64,000 nt of DNA from Styela clava (Eukaryota; Chordata; Ascidiacea; Stolidobranchia; Styelidae), in contig NC_135257.1 of assembly GCF_964204865.1 (NCBI RefSeq), positions 5,912,151-5,976,150 on the forward strand. The letters run 5' to 3'. Shown piece after piece: positions 1-13,600 of the stretch. The position numbers were made by a program, and so were the translations under genes. The notes beneath the pieces are model-generated. The model was not told where the DNA came from, searched no databases, and saw nothing but the letters and a program-made list of their open reading frames with translations. Position 1 is the first letter of the stretch; each line of letters starts with the position of its first letter.

Positions 1-3000
1 ATCGGTTGTATCATCAGCGATGTAAATATATAAACTACATTTCAGGACTTTTTGATTTTATGACGTAGGCCACATGGTCAACTGTAGTCTCAATATGACT
101 CTACATGTTTTTACTATGGCGTACCCTATATTTATCAAATTCCAATGCAAGTTCATACATAAAAAGTAAAAAAGTACTCACTCAACAACGACTATCTTGG
201 TTGTAGTAGTAGTCAACGTTGTCTCGAACTCCGTAAAGTTATGAGTGAAACCCTCGCCGCTGGATTCCATTTAGGTGTCTTCGCGAGCTGTTTACTAAAT
301 TTGATCAGCACTCTGTAGCAATTTGAATGAAATGACCATATGCTAAGAAAAGACAATTATTTTATAGGGCTGATATGAATACGAATATTTTCACTACTTC
401 TTCGGATTAGGGACAATTACAAGAAGCGCTAAATTATAGGCTATTTATAAACTTGCGGCCTACTGACGCCTTCTTCCTATTCAACTATAATTAAACCATT
501 GAGTAAACAAAAATTTCGATTTGGAACCATTGCTAGTCAAACTTAATTTGGTTTACGGAAAAATTCTGAGAAGTTTGTGCTCACTGTAAGCTCATTAAAA
601 TGAATGTAAGAAGTACTGCGTTTACACACAACAATGGATTTCTTGTAGACAATGAACTTACATATAATGTAGGTTTTTCATACCTACGGAGAAGGGAATG
701 TCGACAAGATAGCATAACCGTGATGCTTACTGGCTACCTTTGCTAATGGTGTTGAATGCTATGATAAGGTTATGTTGACTATACTTTCACTGACGAGTGA
801 CTGAACAATCTCGTTACGAGGAGTGTAAAATATAAAGCTTACATCGGTAAGAGCCTGGGATGCATCATTGTCTTTTGTTATTGGTAAAGGCACAGCCAGT
901 TAGTTAACTTACACTTACTTGCTCGATCATAAGTGGTGAAGAGAATACATTATGGTAGAACAAAATGCAACTCATAGAATAAAAGCAATAGACATGTTAT
1001 TATCACAGACAACAGTCAATATTCAAGTTATTTTTAATGTTTTTTATAACTATAAATATAACATAATTTTACCTATATCCGGGCATCGGAACCATGTTTC
1101 GTAGTTAAGGTTGTTATTAGTTTAACACGTAGTAAATTTTGGTTCCATGAACTATAATTAAATATATATTATACTTTTTGGCGAGAAAATTTGTGGTTGG
1201 CTGACTTCCAAATCCGAAATATCAGTGCAGAATGTTTCAACAGAATTTATTAATCAAGTCGTAAATACTGTAGAGAAAACATTTCTAATTGCTTTTAAAT
1301 CTAACTAATTGCGCGGATATTTCGTGGATAATTTTAGTGTGCAATCGTAAATCATACCGTAATGTTTCTACATCATAGTTGCAATGTATGTTCGGATATC
1401 TGCTTGTTTAAAGACTTATTACAAGTGAGCACCTCGTAAATACTGTATAGAAAACATTGGTAATTGATTTGGAATCTAATTAGAAGCGCGGATATTCCGT
1501 AGATGATTTCATTGCGCAATCGTAATGGTAGCAATGTGTGCTCGATATCTGCGTGTTAGTAAACCTATTACAAGTGCACACAAAATAAAAATTTCAATTT
1601 CAGATTTTCAAATGTACAAGCACTCAAGCAGTTCTTCCCATAACCTACCGATTGAATATGATTTTTTGTGCTTTTGTCCGAGTCATTGATAATATTTCCA
1701 TCCGCTAAATTAAATTTACGAAATATTGTGGTGCTGCAATTAAAAGTTTTTTTTTTAAATTAATGTCGCTTGCAGACGAATAATTTTAATTAACATAGAT
1801 TTATTCACTTCAATAGAAAATAAAAACAAATTCAAATAGAAAACGAATGTTGTTCATTTTTCAAACTATATTCCTAAAACCCAAAGCATGAATCAAAAAT
1901 GAACCGAATACTCGAATGCCGTGTCTGTACATTCAAAATACTGAATGGTATACAGGCGCTCGGTGTCCTTTTCCCACAAACTTAGGCAGAACTCGGAATA
2001 TAAAAGCACAGTATGAAAAAGTCACCGGCATCTGATCTAGGACTGAAATGTCCATCTATTTTGTTTAATCACAAAAAATGGTTAATTTAATATGAACCTC
2101 TTAATAAACATATTGAATTGGAGAAGTCAAAAAACATCTATATCTACATCTGAGTTGATAAGATGTCGGCTCTTACTTTCTTCTTTGTCTTATGTTGAAA
2201 TAACTTACGCTAATCGCAAATGGCCTTGTACATTACCAAGTTGGAAATTTTTCCCCTTCTTAGATTGATGTAATAAATCTAATTGAAACTTGAAAAAGTA
2301 CTCGGAGACAAGTATATAGTTTATTTCATTTGTAAAAGGGAACTTTAGAGCATAATAGAATAAGGTTGTATCGCAGTTTTAATTATTAAATGTTAGAAAT
2401 TTTCAAAAAGGTATCATGAAAAATATAGAAAAATATTTTGGCAGTGTAAAACTGGAACGGCATTAACATAAACGACATCACATACAAAATATTTCAATAA
2501 CATTTAGATCAAGCTTGGTGCCAAGCCCAAGTATGATCTTCTATAAATTTGAAATTTCTTTCACTTTTTGATAAAAAAATTTGATGTTGGGCGGACGTTT
2601 TGTTCATTTATTGGCAACCATGGTCGGCTCCTTTTGTGAAAGTAAAAAGTAACAAGAAATTAAACGATAAAGCGAACAAAATATTGTATAGTATAAAAAA
2701 AAAAAACAGCAAAAAACGGGACTGGAAAAATAATTCAAAAATGTTGGATCGATGCATAATTGTTTTTGAAAATGCCTAAAGTTGTGTTCAAAATGTAACA
2801 AGTAGTGGAAGCGTTAAAAGCATTAAACCCCAATTGGATTGATCAAAAAAAAATATAAGGCACTTCGATGTGTAATTATAAACATTTAACTCTTTATCGG
2901 GTTCAATAAAATTTAAAATGTAATTCGGATTTTATGCGTTTAATAAAATATACATGGAATTACAGATATTAATATTATTATGAAAATATGGCTCTTAATA

Positions 3001-3340
3001 CATAAAAGAAATTACATCATCAGAGTTTCTATCGGTGATGTATATTACCACAACTATGATTTTATATCAACTTGAAATTTGTATATTTGCAACAAAATGA
3101 TATAAATTACCTCAAAATTGCCACGGGAAAAAAGATTTAATCGAATCTGAATTTGTACGAATATCTGTTTCGAATATCAAAAATTCCGATTTATTTAGGG
3201 AATAAAACTTCGGATATTTGTAGACACCAGATGTAGATGCTAAAATGTCAACAAGGAAAATAACGTATTTAAAATAAATCTAAAAGTAAGTGAGAGGTAT
3301 GTGGGAAATAATATTTTTTTTTAGGCGTGTCGACTGAAGG
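1..3340. other. gene-free AT-rich stretch
   Basis: I see no exon chain with compatible splice sites on either strand. Open frames are short and AT-driven. The only structure I can support is the tandem duplication at 1259-1580, listed separately. It lies downstream of the semaphorin gene's 3' end. Confidence 0.6.
1259..1580 (+). repeat. 175-bp tandem duplication, second copy shortened
   Basis: Copy A (1259-1433) and copy B (1434-1580) both open with TCGTAAATACTG and both carry the blocks GCGGATATT, CAATCGTAA, GCAATGT and TTACAAGTG in the same order. Copy B lacks about 25 bases around the middle and differs at scattered positions, so this is an old head-to-tail duplication. I see no coding content. 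Confidence 0.85.
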
Positions 3341-3354
3341 TGATAACTTAAAAA

Positions 3355-3680
3355 TGTTGTCTCACACTTGTCCCACACTTCTGAATTATGATAGATACAT
3401 ATTTTGGGGCGAATGGTTAGAGTAAGCATATGAAATGGAATTCATGCTGTGTTCCGTGATAGATATTATACTTTGGCAGAAAGTTCGGCGCTCCGGAAGT
3501 ATCCGTACCAAGGTGACGCACAACCTGAACAACCCTAACCTGGTACACATACTATGCTCAGGTTGTGCGCCATCTTGGTACGAATACTTCGGGAGCACCG
3601 AAAGATCAACTATTCAAATGAAGTGAGATTCATATAATTGGGACAAGTAATACAAGACATTTTTGAGACAACCGACTGAA
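3355..3680. mobile_element. fold-back MITE-like repeat
   Basis: Two 43-base arms, 3486-3528 and 3558-3600, are near-perfect reverse complements (core GCACAACCTGA against TCAGGTTGTGC) around a 29-base loop. Outside them a second pair of inverted blocks is visible: TGTCTCACACTTGTCCCA near 3358 and the related GGGACAAG...TTGAGACA at about 3640-3672. Pieces of the same family recur at 10636-10850 and 35730-35950. This is what a non-autonomous inverted-repeat transposon looks like; no transposase is present. Confidence 0.75.
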
Positions 3681-3689
3681 GGTAATTCT

Positions 3690-4733
3690 TTAACTGGAAC
3701 ATTGGAATTCAATGATGTTTGTCATTCGTTAAAATTCAACGTTTGGCTGATGCGGAGCACCAACATGATAGTAGAAATTTAAGAAAAAATGATATAAATT
3801 TCAATGCCTAATTTCACTTTTAAATTGGTTATTGACGGATTGAAATTGCACAAATTTGAGTAGATATTGAAAAAAGCATAATTTCCAAGGAACCTCGCAT
3901 AGTTAGTTATTTGGAGTATATTTTTCTTATCAACATAATGGTAGTAGTTTCATGTATAATATAACTGACATCATTAGACAAATAAATCTCTTATAAAACA
4001 AATGATATATTCAGTTTTCCTAATAGGGCTATAATATCGATAATACGGCTATATATGAGATATTTATATCGATAATGTTGAGAGTTAAAACAAGGTTATT
4101 AGGTCACTTACCTCTATGGCCAATTAAAGTTATTCAAATTATCATATTAATAATATCAATCCTTTCAGAGATTTAAATCGTATTTTCATAAAAATTAAGC
4201 AAACCAAAATATAAATTCGCATCAAAAAGAATATAAAACACAAAAAACTCAGATGTTAGTTAGCAGGCAGTACCAATTAATATACTATAATGTGGAAAAT
4301 AAAAATTTTTGCGCTCGCATAATGAAATGAAACTGAGGTTAGACACTTGTGTATAATATCAGAAGTAAAATTTAACTCAAAATTATTTGTGCCTGTCCGA
4401 AGCTAAAATTTTAATTTATTATCGTTTAGAAAAAGGATAAAACCATATCGCTTTGAATACTACTGGAACCCGAGGGCTTTTCATCATTATTGCCCGATAT
4501 TTCATTCAAATTTTAAACATTATGCACTTATTTAAGTTTTCATATTAACTGAATCCGTAATTGAAAAATTGAACATGCTTTTTAGAACAAAAATGTCTAT
4601 CAGATTGTATGCTGCCTAGTTGCGATTAAGGTCACCTGCAGCTTCTAAAGGCAAGTTTGCTTCAAGCAGCATATTGGCGAACGTTCGACCGTTTCTCGCA
4701 TAGAAATCTCTTCCGATATTGGCAAGGCAACTT
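3690..4733. other. semaphorin 3' flank / 3' UTR
   Basis: This stretch holds no supported coding exon. On the minus strand it directly follows the semaphorin stop codon, so its upper part should be 3' UTR. A minus-strand AATAAA lies at 4415-4420. Confidence 0.5.
4415..4420 (-). terminator. candidate poly(A) signal of the semaphorin gene
   Basis: The plus strand reads TTTATT here, giving AATAAA on the minus strand about 315 bases past the stop codon at 4734. The motif is common in AT-rich DNA, so its use is an inference from position. Confidence 0.35.
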
Positions 4734-7623
4734 TTATGCATGACTTTGCATTGGCTTGTTTTCGCTGTTTAGCATGTATACTGGATCGGCAATTCCATCA
4801 GCAGGGCCTCGTCCATCTCTTTTATTGTTTGTTGGAATGACGTCAGGATGTACAAAATTCTGTATTTGTTTAACTGGCGGGGTGGTTGGAGTACCCTGAA
4901 TATAAGTGGTTGAATTAATTTTATATTGGCGCTTGTATTAAGTGTAAGTTTATTAAAGTATAGAACTAATAAAATTTCATCTCCAGTATACGACTAAATA
5001 AAGTATAGACCCACCCACATCATATTGTTATAACTAATTACTATTAGAAATCCACGTTCATGACATATTAGCAAAGCATTTTACACAATAGGAGCGCTAT
5101 TTTTATCTTTGAATTAACGATTAACGAATGAACAATATAAAGTCTTCGGTATATATGAGTACCAAACAAAAATTTATCAAAATAATAAACACAGACTGGA
5201 AAAATACATGACGTGCACGGTTATTTTAGCCTAATATCTAAAGTTACATCAATATAGTCATACCTGTGATTTACCACTTGGATTTCTATGCCTCATATCA
5301 GATGTTATCACCGGTCCAGGAAAGAAATTATTATGATTTCCGTCCCATTCTGGGGTTGCAGGATTACTTCGTGCTTGCCTTTCATTGCTTGGATAAGATT
5401 TCATAGTGGGGACTGATTGAGGGTGGGGAAATTGTTTGTTAAAATCATGGTGATTTGGTGGGGCATTATTATACCTCGTAGTCGGTGCATCAACTGTATA
5501 CTGTCTTCTCAATTGAGTAGGGAGAGTGTACCCCGAAGTTTGATGGGGTGACATAGCAAAACGAGGAATTTGTTCTGTCATGGGTGTTCCTGGGTTAGAA
5601 TAGGGTATCACCGTGTAGGGTGAACGTGGGTCCCCACCTGATGGGTCTGGATTGCTACCAATAGGTAAATGATTGGGCCGCATCCTGGCGGTGTTACGCT
5701 GTGGCATGTTGTTCGTGGGGTATTTTGTTGGTGAATGTTGTTCTGGCAGTGGTGACGTTTCTTCTTCGATAGACTGATACACAGGCTGCTTTGAGGCAAA
5801 GAAAAGTGGAGGTGGGCGTCCACCACTTCCCCCAATCACAACCGATTCACTTGGATATCGACGGCGTCCTTGAACTGTGTACAAAAATAATATTTATGAA
5901 TGAGAAATAATACGCGGATGATTATACAGTAATAGTATGTGTTAACCATTAAAGATACTATAGAATCGTGAATTATTTTTAATTGGTTGATATTATTTCA
6001 TTGTTTTTCAGTCGGTATATAAACATATATATATATATATACTTGTTGTAGGAACAGGATTAGTCAAACTTATTACAAATTTGGTATGTTTACCAGAGTT
6101 GCCACTGATTCCGAATCAAAGTTTAGTAAAGTAATGTTGTAAGTTTTTAAATAAATTCTCAGTGAAGTCCAAGTGAAGTTATGCGTCTAATAAAGGTAAT
6201 ATCGGGCAGTTTATCCATGATGTTATAAAAGTAATGATAAAGGAAACCCTTAAGGGACAATAATCAAATCTAGAGATCTAATGATCAAATCTTTCCTGAA
6301 CTCGAATTATGTTAAATTCTTTTTAACGTATCTGAAATACACGACTTTGTTGAATCATAACGTTAGTTTTTACGCCGTAACACTTGATTTTAAGAATAAA
6401 GTCAGTGTAGTATGCTCACAAGTATTTTTAAAAAGAAACTTAGAATAATGCAATTTACCTTTCATGTCGTCCATGCCAGAAGCCGGCAAAGTATCCGAAT
6501 AATTTCTTGGTTGTTGTTGTGTGTCATGGTGTTGCTGTGGATGAGCCATACCTCCAGCTTTTAACATCTTGCGATCAAGACTTGTTGTCTGATATTGTCT
6601 CGCTAAGCCATGGGGAGCTTTCATGGGAGAGGGGTGCCAACCGGGCGCCTGCGCGGGGTCGAAATTCCCTTGCAATTGCTGCTGTTGTTGGTTATATATT
6701 TCTAATGGATTCTGGGTTCCGACCCTGACTGGAGTCAATGCCGGATAAAACTTTGCCGGAGCAGTGTTCATCGGCATTTGCAACGAAAGTTGGCGTTTAA
6801 TTTGCTGTCGACCGTTTTGGCGTGGTACCACTCCATCTTGTCGACCATTGCCAGTACTAAACGTCCTGCGGAAAGCAGCGTTTTGAGGGGGCGAAGGTGG
6901 TTGTTGTTGTACGTACTCTGTTGATGAAAACAATAGTTCCCCCTCCGGATCTTCGTTATTAGGACCTGGATCGTGATTGCTTTCTCTAGAGACCTGTCTG
7001 TTGACAGATATATTGTGTGCTTTTTCCAAACTCTCTTCTCGTCGATATGATGATGCATTTGATTTTCGATTCGCACTTTTTTCTCGTTTCCGCTTGGACT
7101 GAAAAAAATGATAAAACGGAATTGAAGCAAAATTTTTACTACTTTTTACATCTACATCTCAATTGTTCTTTGAAAGTATGAATGGGAAAAATTGATTTTG
7201 AATTAATATGGCATGTTCTATATGCACATGGCATATTAATCGTTTAAACTCAAAGCATATTGATAGTGCAATTAAGAGTACTATAAAATAGAGCTGGAAA
7301 GGTGTTATCTATCTAATTTTTACTTGTCAAACAATACAATTTAATCTGATAGCTATCAACAGAGACATAAATTGCTTATACTGAATTAAAAATTACTCGT
7401 TACTTACGTATTTCATTACTGACTCATCACATACCTTTTCAAGAGAGTTTGCATTTCCTTCTGATTGATTTCCATCTAGAAATGGGTCATCTTCTAAACT
7501 ACTCTCACTTCTTTTGCTGTGTTGTCTTCTTGTACTGTTTGTATTTATTCTATCTTGTTTGCCTTGTGCCGATCCTTGCGAGTTTCTTTTAGCACTATTA
7601 GCATTTTTTCCGCTGTCTTTCAT
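4734..7623 (-). CDS. semaphorin cytoplasmic tail exons 16-19
   Basis: Exons 7435-7623, 6459-7098, 5264-5874 and 4734-4895 join in phases 0, 1, 0 and encode about 530 residues of low-complexity intracellular tail. It contains basic SKRKREK and RRREE patches, an acidic SLEDDPFLDG stretch, a Gln run (YNQQQQQLQG), Gln/His repeats (HPQQHHDTQQQPR) and many proline motifs such as QQPPSPPQ and GRPPPLFF. Class 6 tails recruit SH3 and EVH1 proteins, and PPPLFF resembles an EVH1 ligand core; that binding is inferred only. The protein ends ...YMLNSENKPMQSHA with TAA at 4734-4736. Confidence 0.9.
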
Positions 7624-10600
7624 CTAAAATTATTAAACATTGAATTGGGTTTGAGAAAATACTGCAAAATGTGATTATTCATTATTGTATAGATAAATTC
7701 TCTAAACTTCGCAACTCATAAAGTGAAAGTTGATTGGGTGTCTTTATCTACAAACTCTGACATTGGGAGGCATAAAGGGACTTTGTTTTAGACACATACC
7801 CTTGGAGTTACGATTCCACCATCTTGTCGATTGCTAGCTAATTTCTTTCTTTTTTTCTCACGATAAAGATATAATACATATATTGAGATCGAAATCACGA
7901 GAGCACCAATAATGAAGCCAATCGCTCCTGGAAGCAACATTGATGAAAATCCAGCTGAACTTACAATAGGCGCTGCGACTGAAAGTAAGTAAAAGAAAAA
8001 ACTTGTGTAGTTAGTATCCATAAACTAATTAATGCAACATGCTTCATTTCTCATACCTTTTGATACAAAAAAAAATGTGAACTGTTGCTATCATATTGTG
8101 TATATATGTGTGAAGTGGTGACTGGCTAGCTAAAGTGCGTGGCATTGTCATCTCTAACTATGTTTGTATAAAGATTTACAACTTTGAAATTTGGTCTTGA
8201 CTTATTCAACCTGATGTTCAAATTTCCATTATCTTTTCGACGTGATGACGAATAAGGTAGGGCAAGCTATGCCGATCAAAATATTGAAATTCTCAAATTT
8301 AATAACTTCTTGCGATTGAACGACTTTTTTGAAAATCATAAATTCCCGCGTCTAGGCACATCTTTTGTTTGTTAAATGGCGCAAATAGCCGCTAGGATAG
8401 TGTATCGTTTTGTGCCTTTCTCTAGTATAATATCACCAGGTTCGGTCCCAGCCAAAACTATGATATAATATAGAAATATAGCATCACAAATTTTTACCTG
8501 CTGTTGCAGTGGTCTCCTTAATCGGTACAATAGCTGTGGTTACGTTCATCGAACCTTCATTCGTCATGTTAGTTGATTTATTATCCGATTTTCCAACGCC
8601 GTTTCCAGAATCTCCGATCACTTCTGCAAAAGAGTTTAAATTGTAGGTAAAAAACATCGCGATCGAACAGTCGTGTATATCATGCTATTTTGAAGGGGAT
8701 AATGGCATTAGTTAGGTCAGATGAATAATGGTATAGTTACTTAACTAGTTTACATTAAAAATAAGTATATTTTAAACAATGTATCAAGATTTTAGCGAAA
8801 TTTAGCAAAAACATCCAGTTGAAATAAAAATCAGCATCATTTACATAAGACAAATAGGAATTTATCTTTATGTAATCTGAATACTGTATCAGTTCAAATT
8901 ACAATGGGATGAAGACAAGAGTCAATGAACATTATTTGTTTATCCCCAATGTCCAGCAATTCTAGCAACAGTCAATTCAAATCGTCGGCTTAGCAACTTG
9001 GCTAGAGAAAGTTTTATATATGTAGTTCTCCGGGCATAAACAAGATCTTAGTTACTATTGGTCCATAACAGTATATACATATATGCATACATATGAGTTC
9101 CCGAAATCCACAAAAAAAACAGCACATCACAAACCTGGAGGTATAACGTTTGTTGCGCACTGAGGTAGCCCTGTAACATCACCGTTTGCTATATCTTGCT
9201 CCAGACCTTCAGGTTTCAATACATTTACACAGTTGTCTCCATCCCAAGCACAATACGGATCTCGTGCAGATATGCAATCCCTGTAAAATGTTTCCAACAA
9301 ATATTGTTTTATATTATACATAGCACAGGTTTACTGAGAGGTCGGTTTGTTTTCATACTAAAACACGATCTGTAAAGTTCGTGATTGTAAGTAGAGTGCT
9401 AATTGTCGCAAAAATCATTTTGGTCTACATTAGCGTGGTTTGGTGCCGAATTGTTTATAGCGTATAATGTGGTCTTTTTTTGGTAGAGAACTGTAAACGC
9501 CACTAGAGTTAATTAGTAAAGTAATAAATTAACATACCTTGAACATGGTGACGAAATCGGACACAACGGAACGGAAATGACACAATTTGAAAATGCAACC
9601 AGTATGAATCCATTGACTTTATCAATCTTGATGTCTTTTACTTCCCTGTAAAAATACCATTAGCACTAGAGAAAATAAACATTGGAAAATTTATTTCTAA
9701 TAGGTAGGTCGGCCATGGTTTTAACCTCATCTATTTTGATTTCCAAAACGCGGCCTGCAAGCGAACGAGACAAAACGTTAAAAGTCTACAACCAGCCTCT
9801 CAGTACAATTGAGTCTAACAATCAACCATTATTGAGCAATTCTTACCAACTATATAGGTGTGACACGAATTCAAATTAAGTATTTGCAATATACTGCAAG
9901 TAATAGCAAGTCTTACTTGTCCGATTCGCCGCACTTCGTTTCATCGTAAACAGCTGTTTCCCCTACAAAGTGTGATTCTGTGATGGATTGTGAGAGCGGG
10001 GGTACAATCTTCAATATTTTTCCATCAGTCGTTCCTAGTATTATCACTAAGTATAATCCATTCGAACCAGCATTGGTGTCGATCGCAATGGCCGTAAACT
10101 GGTACCTGAAAAAGGAAGAGAACAATGTTATTATCAACAAAAATATATATATTAGGAGTCACTTCGCATAAGCTAATGGTGCCCAGAAAGAATAATATTT
10201 ATTACGTTCATAGACATTTTCAATACTTTTATTCTTGATATGAAGTAATACTAAACCTTTATACTTACATTGCGTTCAACTTCATAAAAATTGGAATATT
10301 CGATTTTCCATCTCGAGCCCAAGTCGGTACTGAATGCGATTTGAGAGGATGATCTTTCACAAATAAAAGATTCTCATCTGTCAATATTGGTTTTCCTCGA
10401 CCATCGAACTGACATCTAAAATGCAAGTAATAAGGTCAGACGTTTGCAACTTTTTCCAAATTCACTTGCAAAATATATTAGCCATTCACCAAGCTTTTGC
10501 GATCATAGTTTTAACCAATGCTCTAAATGAGCCAATTGCAGTCGAATATACTATACTTTTTATTTAGTTATGTTTATCTGAGTTTTGCTAATTAATCTAT

Positions 10601-13600
10601 AACAAACTTGTTAGAATAGTAGAATTCAAAAAAGGCGCTCCAGAAGTGTATGTGTACCAATATGAAGGTAACTCATTTTGTTCGCCTACTTTACATCAAG
10701 TTGTGTAACGGGACTGAAACCTATGGGCAGGGGGTATTAACTTGGCTAACACAGACAGTCCCCGAACTCGTAGTAGAACTAAAATGAGGAAAATCGGAAT
10801 AAAATTATGGCCTAATCCTAACCTGGTACACATACTACGAGATTACCCAAAATATAATTTTATCATTGGGCTATTTTGCCGCCGTCACACTCCTGAAATT
10901 GATCACTGACTGTGAATTTTATTTAATAAGGAAAGATCGGGATATGTCCATCCATTGATATCCCATTCTCTTTTACGATAAGACACTACCGTTCGCTATA
11001 CTGATACGACGGGTTGGCGCTGCATGTTGGACAGAAATTCTTTTACGAAAGGAGCGTTAGGTTGCGCCAAAATATTCACATAAAATTAAGACACTCACTT
11101 GCTCAATGCTTCTTTGACAGTTGGGTCGCTTTCCTTTTCTGACCAATAAGAAACACCTTCTGTACTTGTGTGTTGTTCAAGATATGATTTTGAAAAAGTA
11201 GATTCGATGTCCTCCTCCAGAAAAGCGCATACTGCTGAACCCCAGATACTGTTGCTGTGAATCCAAAATATATGGTTGATGATTGAAAAGTAAATATTCA
11301 ATTGTTTAAATAGTAAAAACATAAACGTATGGTTAAGTGAATAGTTTAATTTAGGCATTCGAAGTTTTCTTGCTTGTTGTATGTTTTTCCAACACTGGGT
11401 GCAGTCAAAACGTGACTTCAATCTATATGATACTAAATTAAACTGCATTATCTACGAATTAGTAGGCGGTGTATTTGGGAATTTCAACTATAGAACATAG
11501 TTTAATCTGTGCAAGAAAATAAACAATCTTTCGGAAATGTACTCGCTAACTTGCCTACAGAGAACATGCTTTTTCAAAAACATACCTTGGGGTATTCATA
11601 GCAGCAAAAAGAATTTTCTTTCCCGGAGAGTTAGGAACATTGACAAACTCAGTTACAGCTTTCAGCTCGTTGAAATAAAAAGGAGGGTTGCCAGGAAAAG
11701 AGCAATTTAATCTCGCTTTTTGATAGGATGTAAATTGCTTTCTTAATATATGATCTCCTCCTTCATCGGCCTTGCAAATTTGAGCTACTCGAGAATATTG
11801 GAGCTGCAAGATAAGGATTTATATTATTGTTTATGATTGAGACAAGCAAACGTTCATGTAGTAATGGTAATTTAATGATGCATTAGAACTACGTTCAGTG
11901 GACAGACTCCACCGGAGCAAGTTTGGGGGCAAAACAGAGTAAACATTGCTAATGAATCGTTCTTTCTATTGGTATTGATTTGTTTTTAAACTTCTATATA
12001 AACTTGTTGTGTATACAAGCATATCTCATATGGTTTCGAATTTACTATTTTATGCCTATAGTTAATTACAAATCTTTACCCCATTGTTTCCTTCTACGGC
12101 TTCCTCCTTGAAAAATATGTACACTTTGGCACTGGTCTCAACAAATTTGACAAAAGATGGATCTGAAAAAAGGAACAGTTTTGATTAACCTTGTTGAAAT
12201 TTATACATCGTAAAATACAGCACACATATTTTGCAGCTGAATACACACTGCGTACTTGAAATCAATCCACGGAGGCATAGGAGAAACTGACTAAGGTGGT
12301 TTAATGACTTCACGAAGAACACTGCTTGCTTCAGTCCAGTAAACAGAATCTTTTTAAAAGCCCCTGGCGAGTTATACTTGGAATGAAAACAAAATTAACA
12401 TGTTTTAAAACATTCAGCAAGAGCATCATCTCATTTTTTGTTATAACGTTGCATATAGCTTGACAATGACAGTTTGGTTCTCGATGGCTACCCAATAATT
12501 AATTATTTTATAAAAGTTCAAAGATGGCTTCAAAATCTAGGCAGAAGTTCAGCTGTGCACAACATTCTATCCTAATAAACATACATACCCAGTAGCCACG
12601 TTTCATCTCTCTTAGTCCTCTCTAAATCTTGGCTATCACTGTTGACACCATGGCGATATATAACAGGTTTTCTTCCGAGAAAATCTTTTACAGTCGCAGA
12701 ATATATGTTGCCTCCTACACAAGTATATAGAAAAGGAATTATTTGTGGATATGTTCGAATAAGAACGCGCTAAATCAGTCTTGCAGATCTTACTTAAATT
12801 TTGCGTAGGTTCGAAATTTTGTAAATAATACTATGCCATATTAGGGACAGACTATATTACATTTCGCGACATGATCAATTCAACAAATGTCTTTATGTTG
12901 TAACCTGTATAAATAGAAGCTCCGGTTTGTTTTGGATCAAACGGGCAGATTGAACTTCCTGAAAATTCCTCAATTGATACAAATGAGTCTTTTTGTTTCT
13001 GTAACGAGAACGAAAAATAGGCATCAATAGAATAATCCGATTGGAAAAAATGAAAAACTAAATACTTGAAATGCGCAAAAGTTTAGTTGGACATTTTAAC
13101 TTTAATGGGGACGTTTTTTTGTAAATCAATGTCACGCCATATTTCACAACTTGATATATTTTCCGTCTTACAATGTATGAGAGATGTGCATATGCATAGC
13201 TTAGTACAAGTTTGCGTAATTTCCAGTTGTTAGTGTTGTACACAATGATTTATGATGTCGGTATTTTAACGAGATTTCTATCTGCGAATACCTTAGCAAC
13301 AATACACCCACTCCCTATTTCATCAGGAATACGGAATTTTCATTAAATTAGTTATTGATAAGCATCTCAGAGGCTTTAATAATCATATTTGCCTAACGTA
13401 TGTCAACTTCCGCATACTAACAGCAAATGATCGACACGCAAAATAGTAGAAGTTACACGAGAATAACGTTTTACTGATAGATTTGAATGCTCATTGAACT
13501 AATTGTTGCAAAGAAATAGGGATTTTCCCATCAACCCTTTCAATCCATCCAAAATTCTTATCTCAAATCATCGGAAATAAAGTGACTACGTAATAGTTTT

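Noticed and set aside
8380..8455. tRNA-like or SINE-like sequence with GGTTCGGTCCC
   Set aside because: The B-box-like motif is present, but I could not fold a cloverleaf, and no second copy was found in the window.
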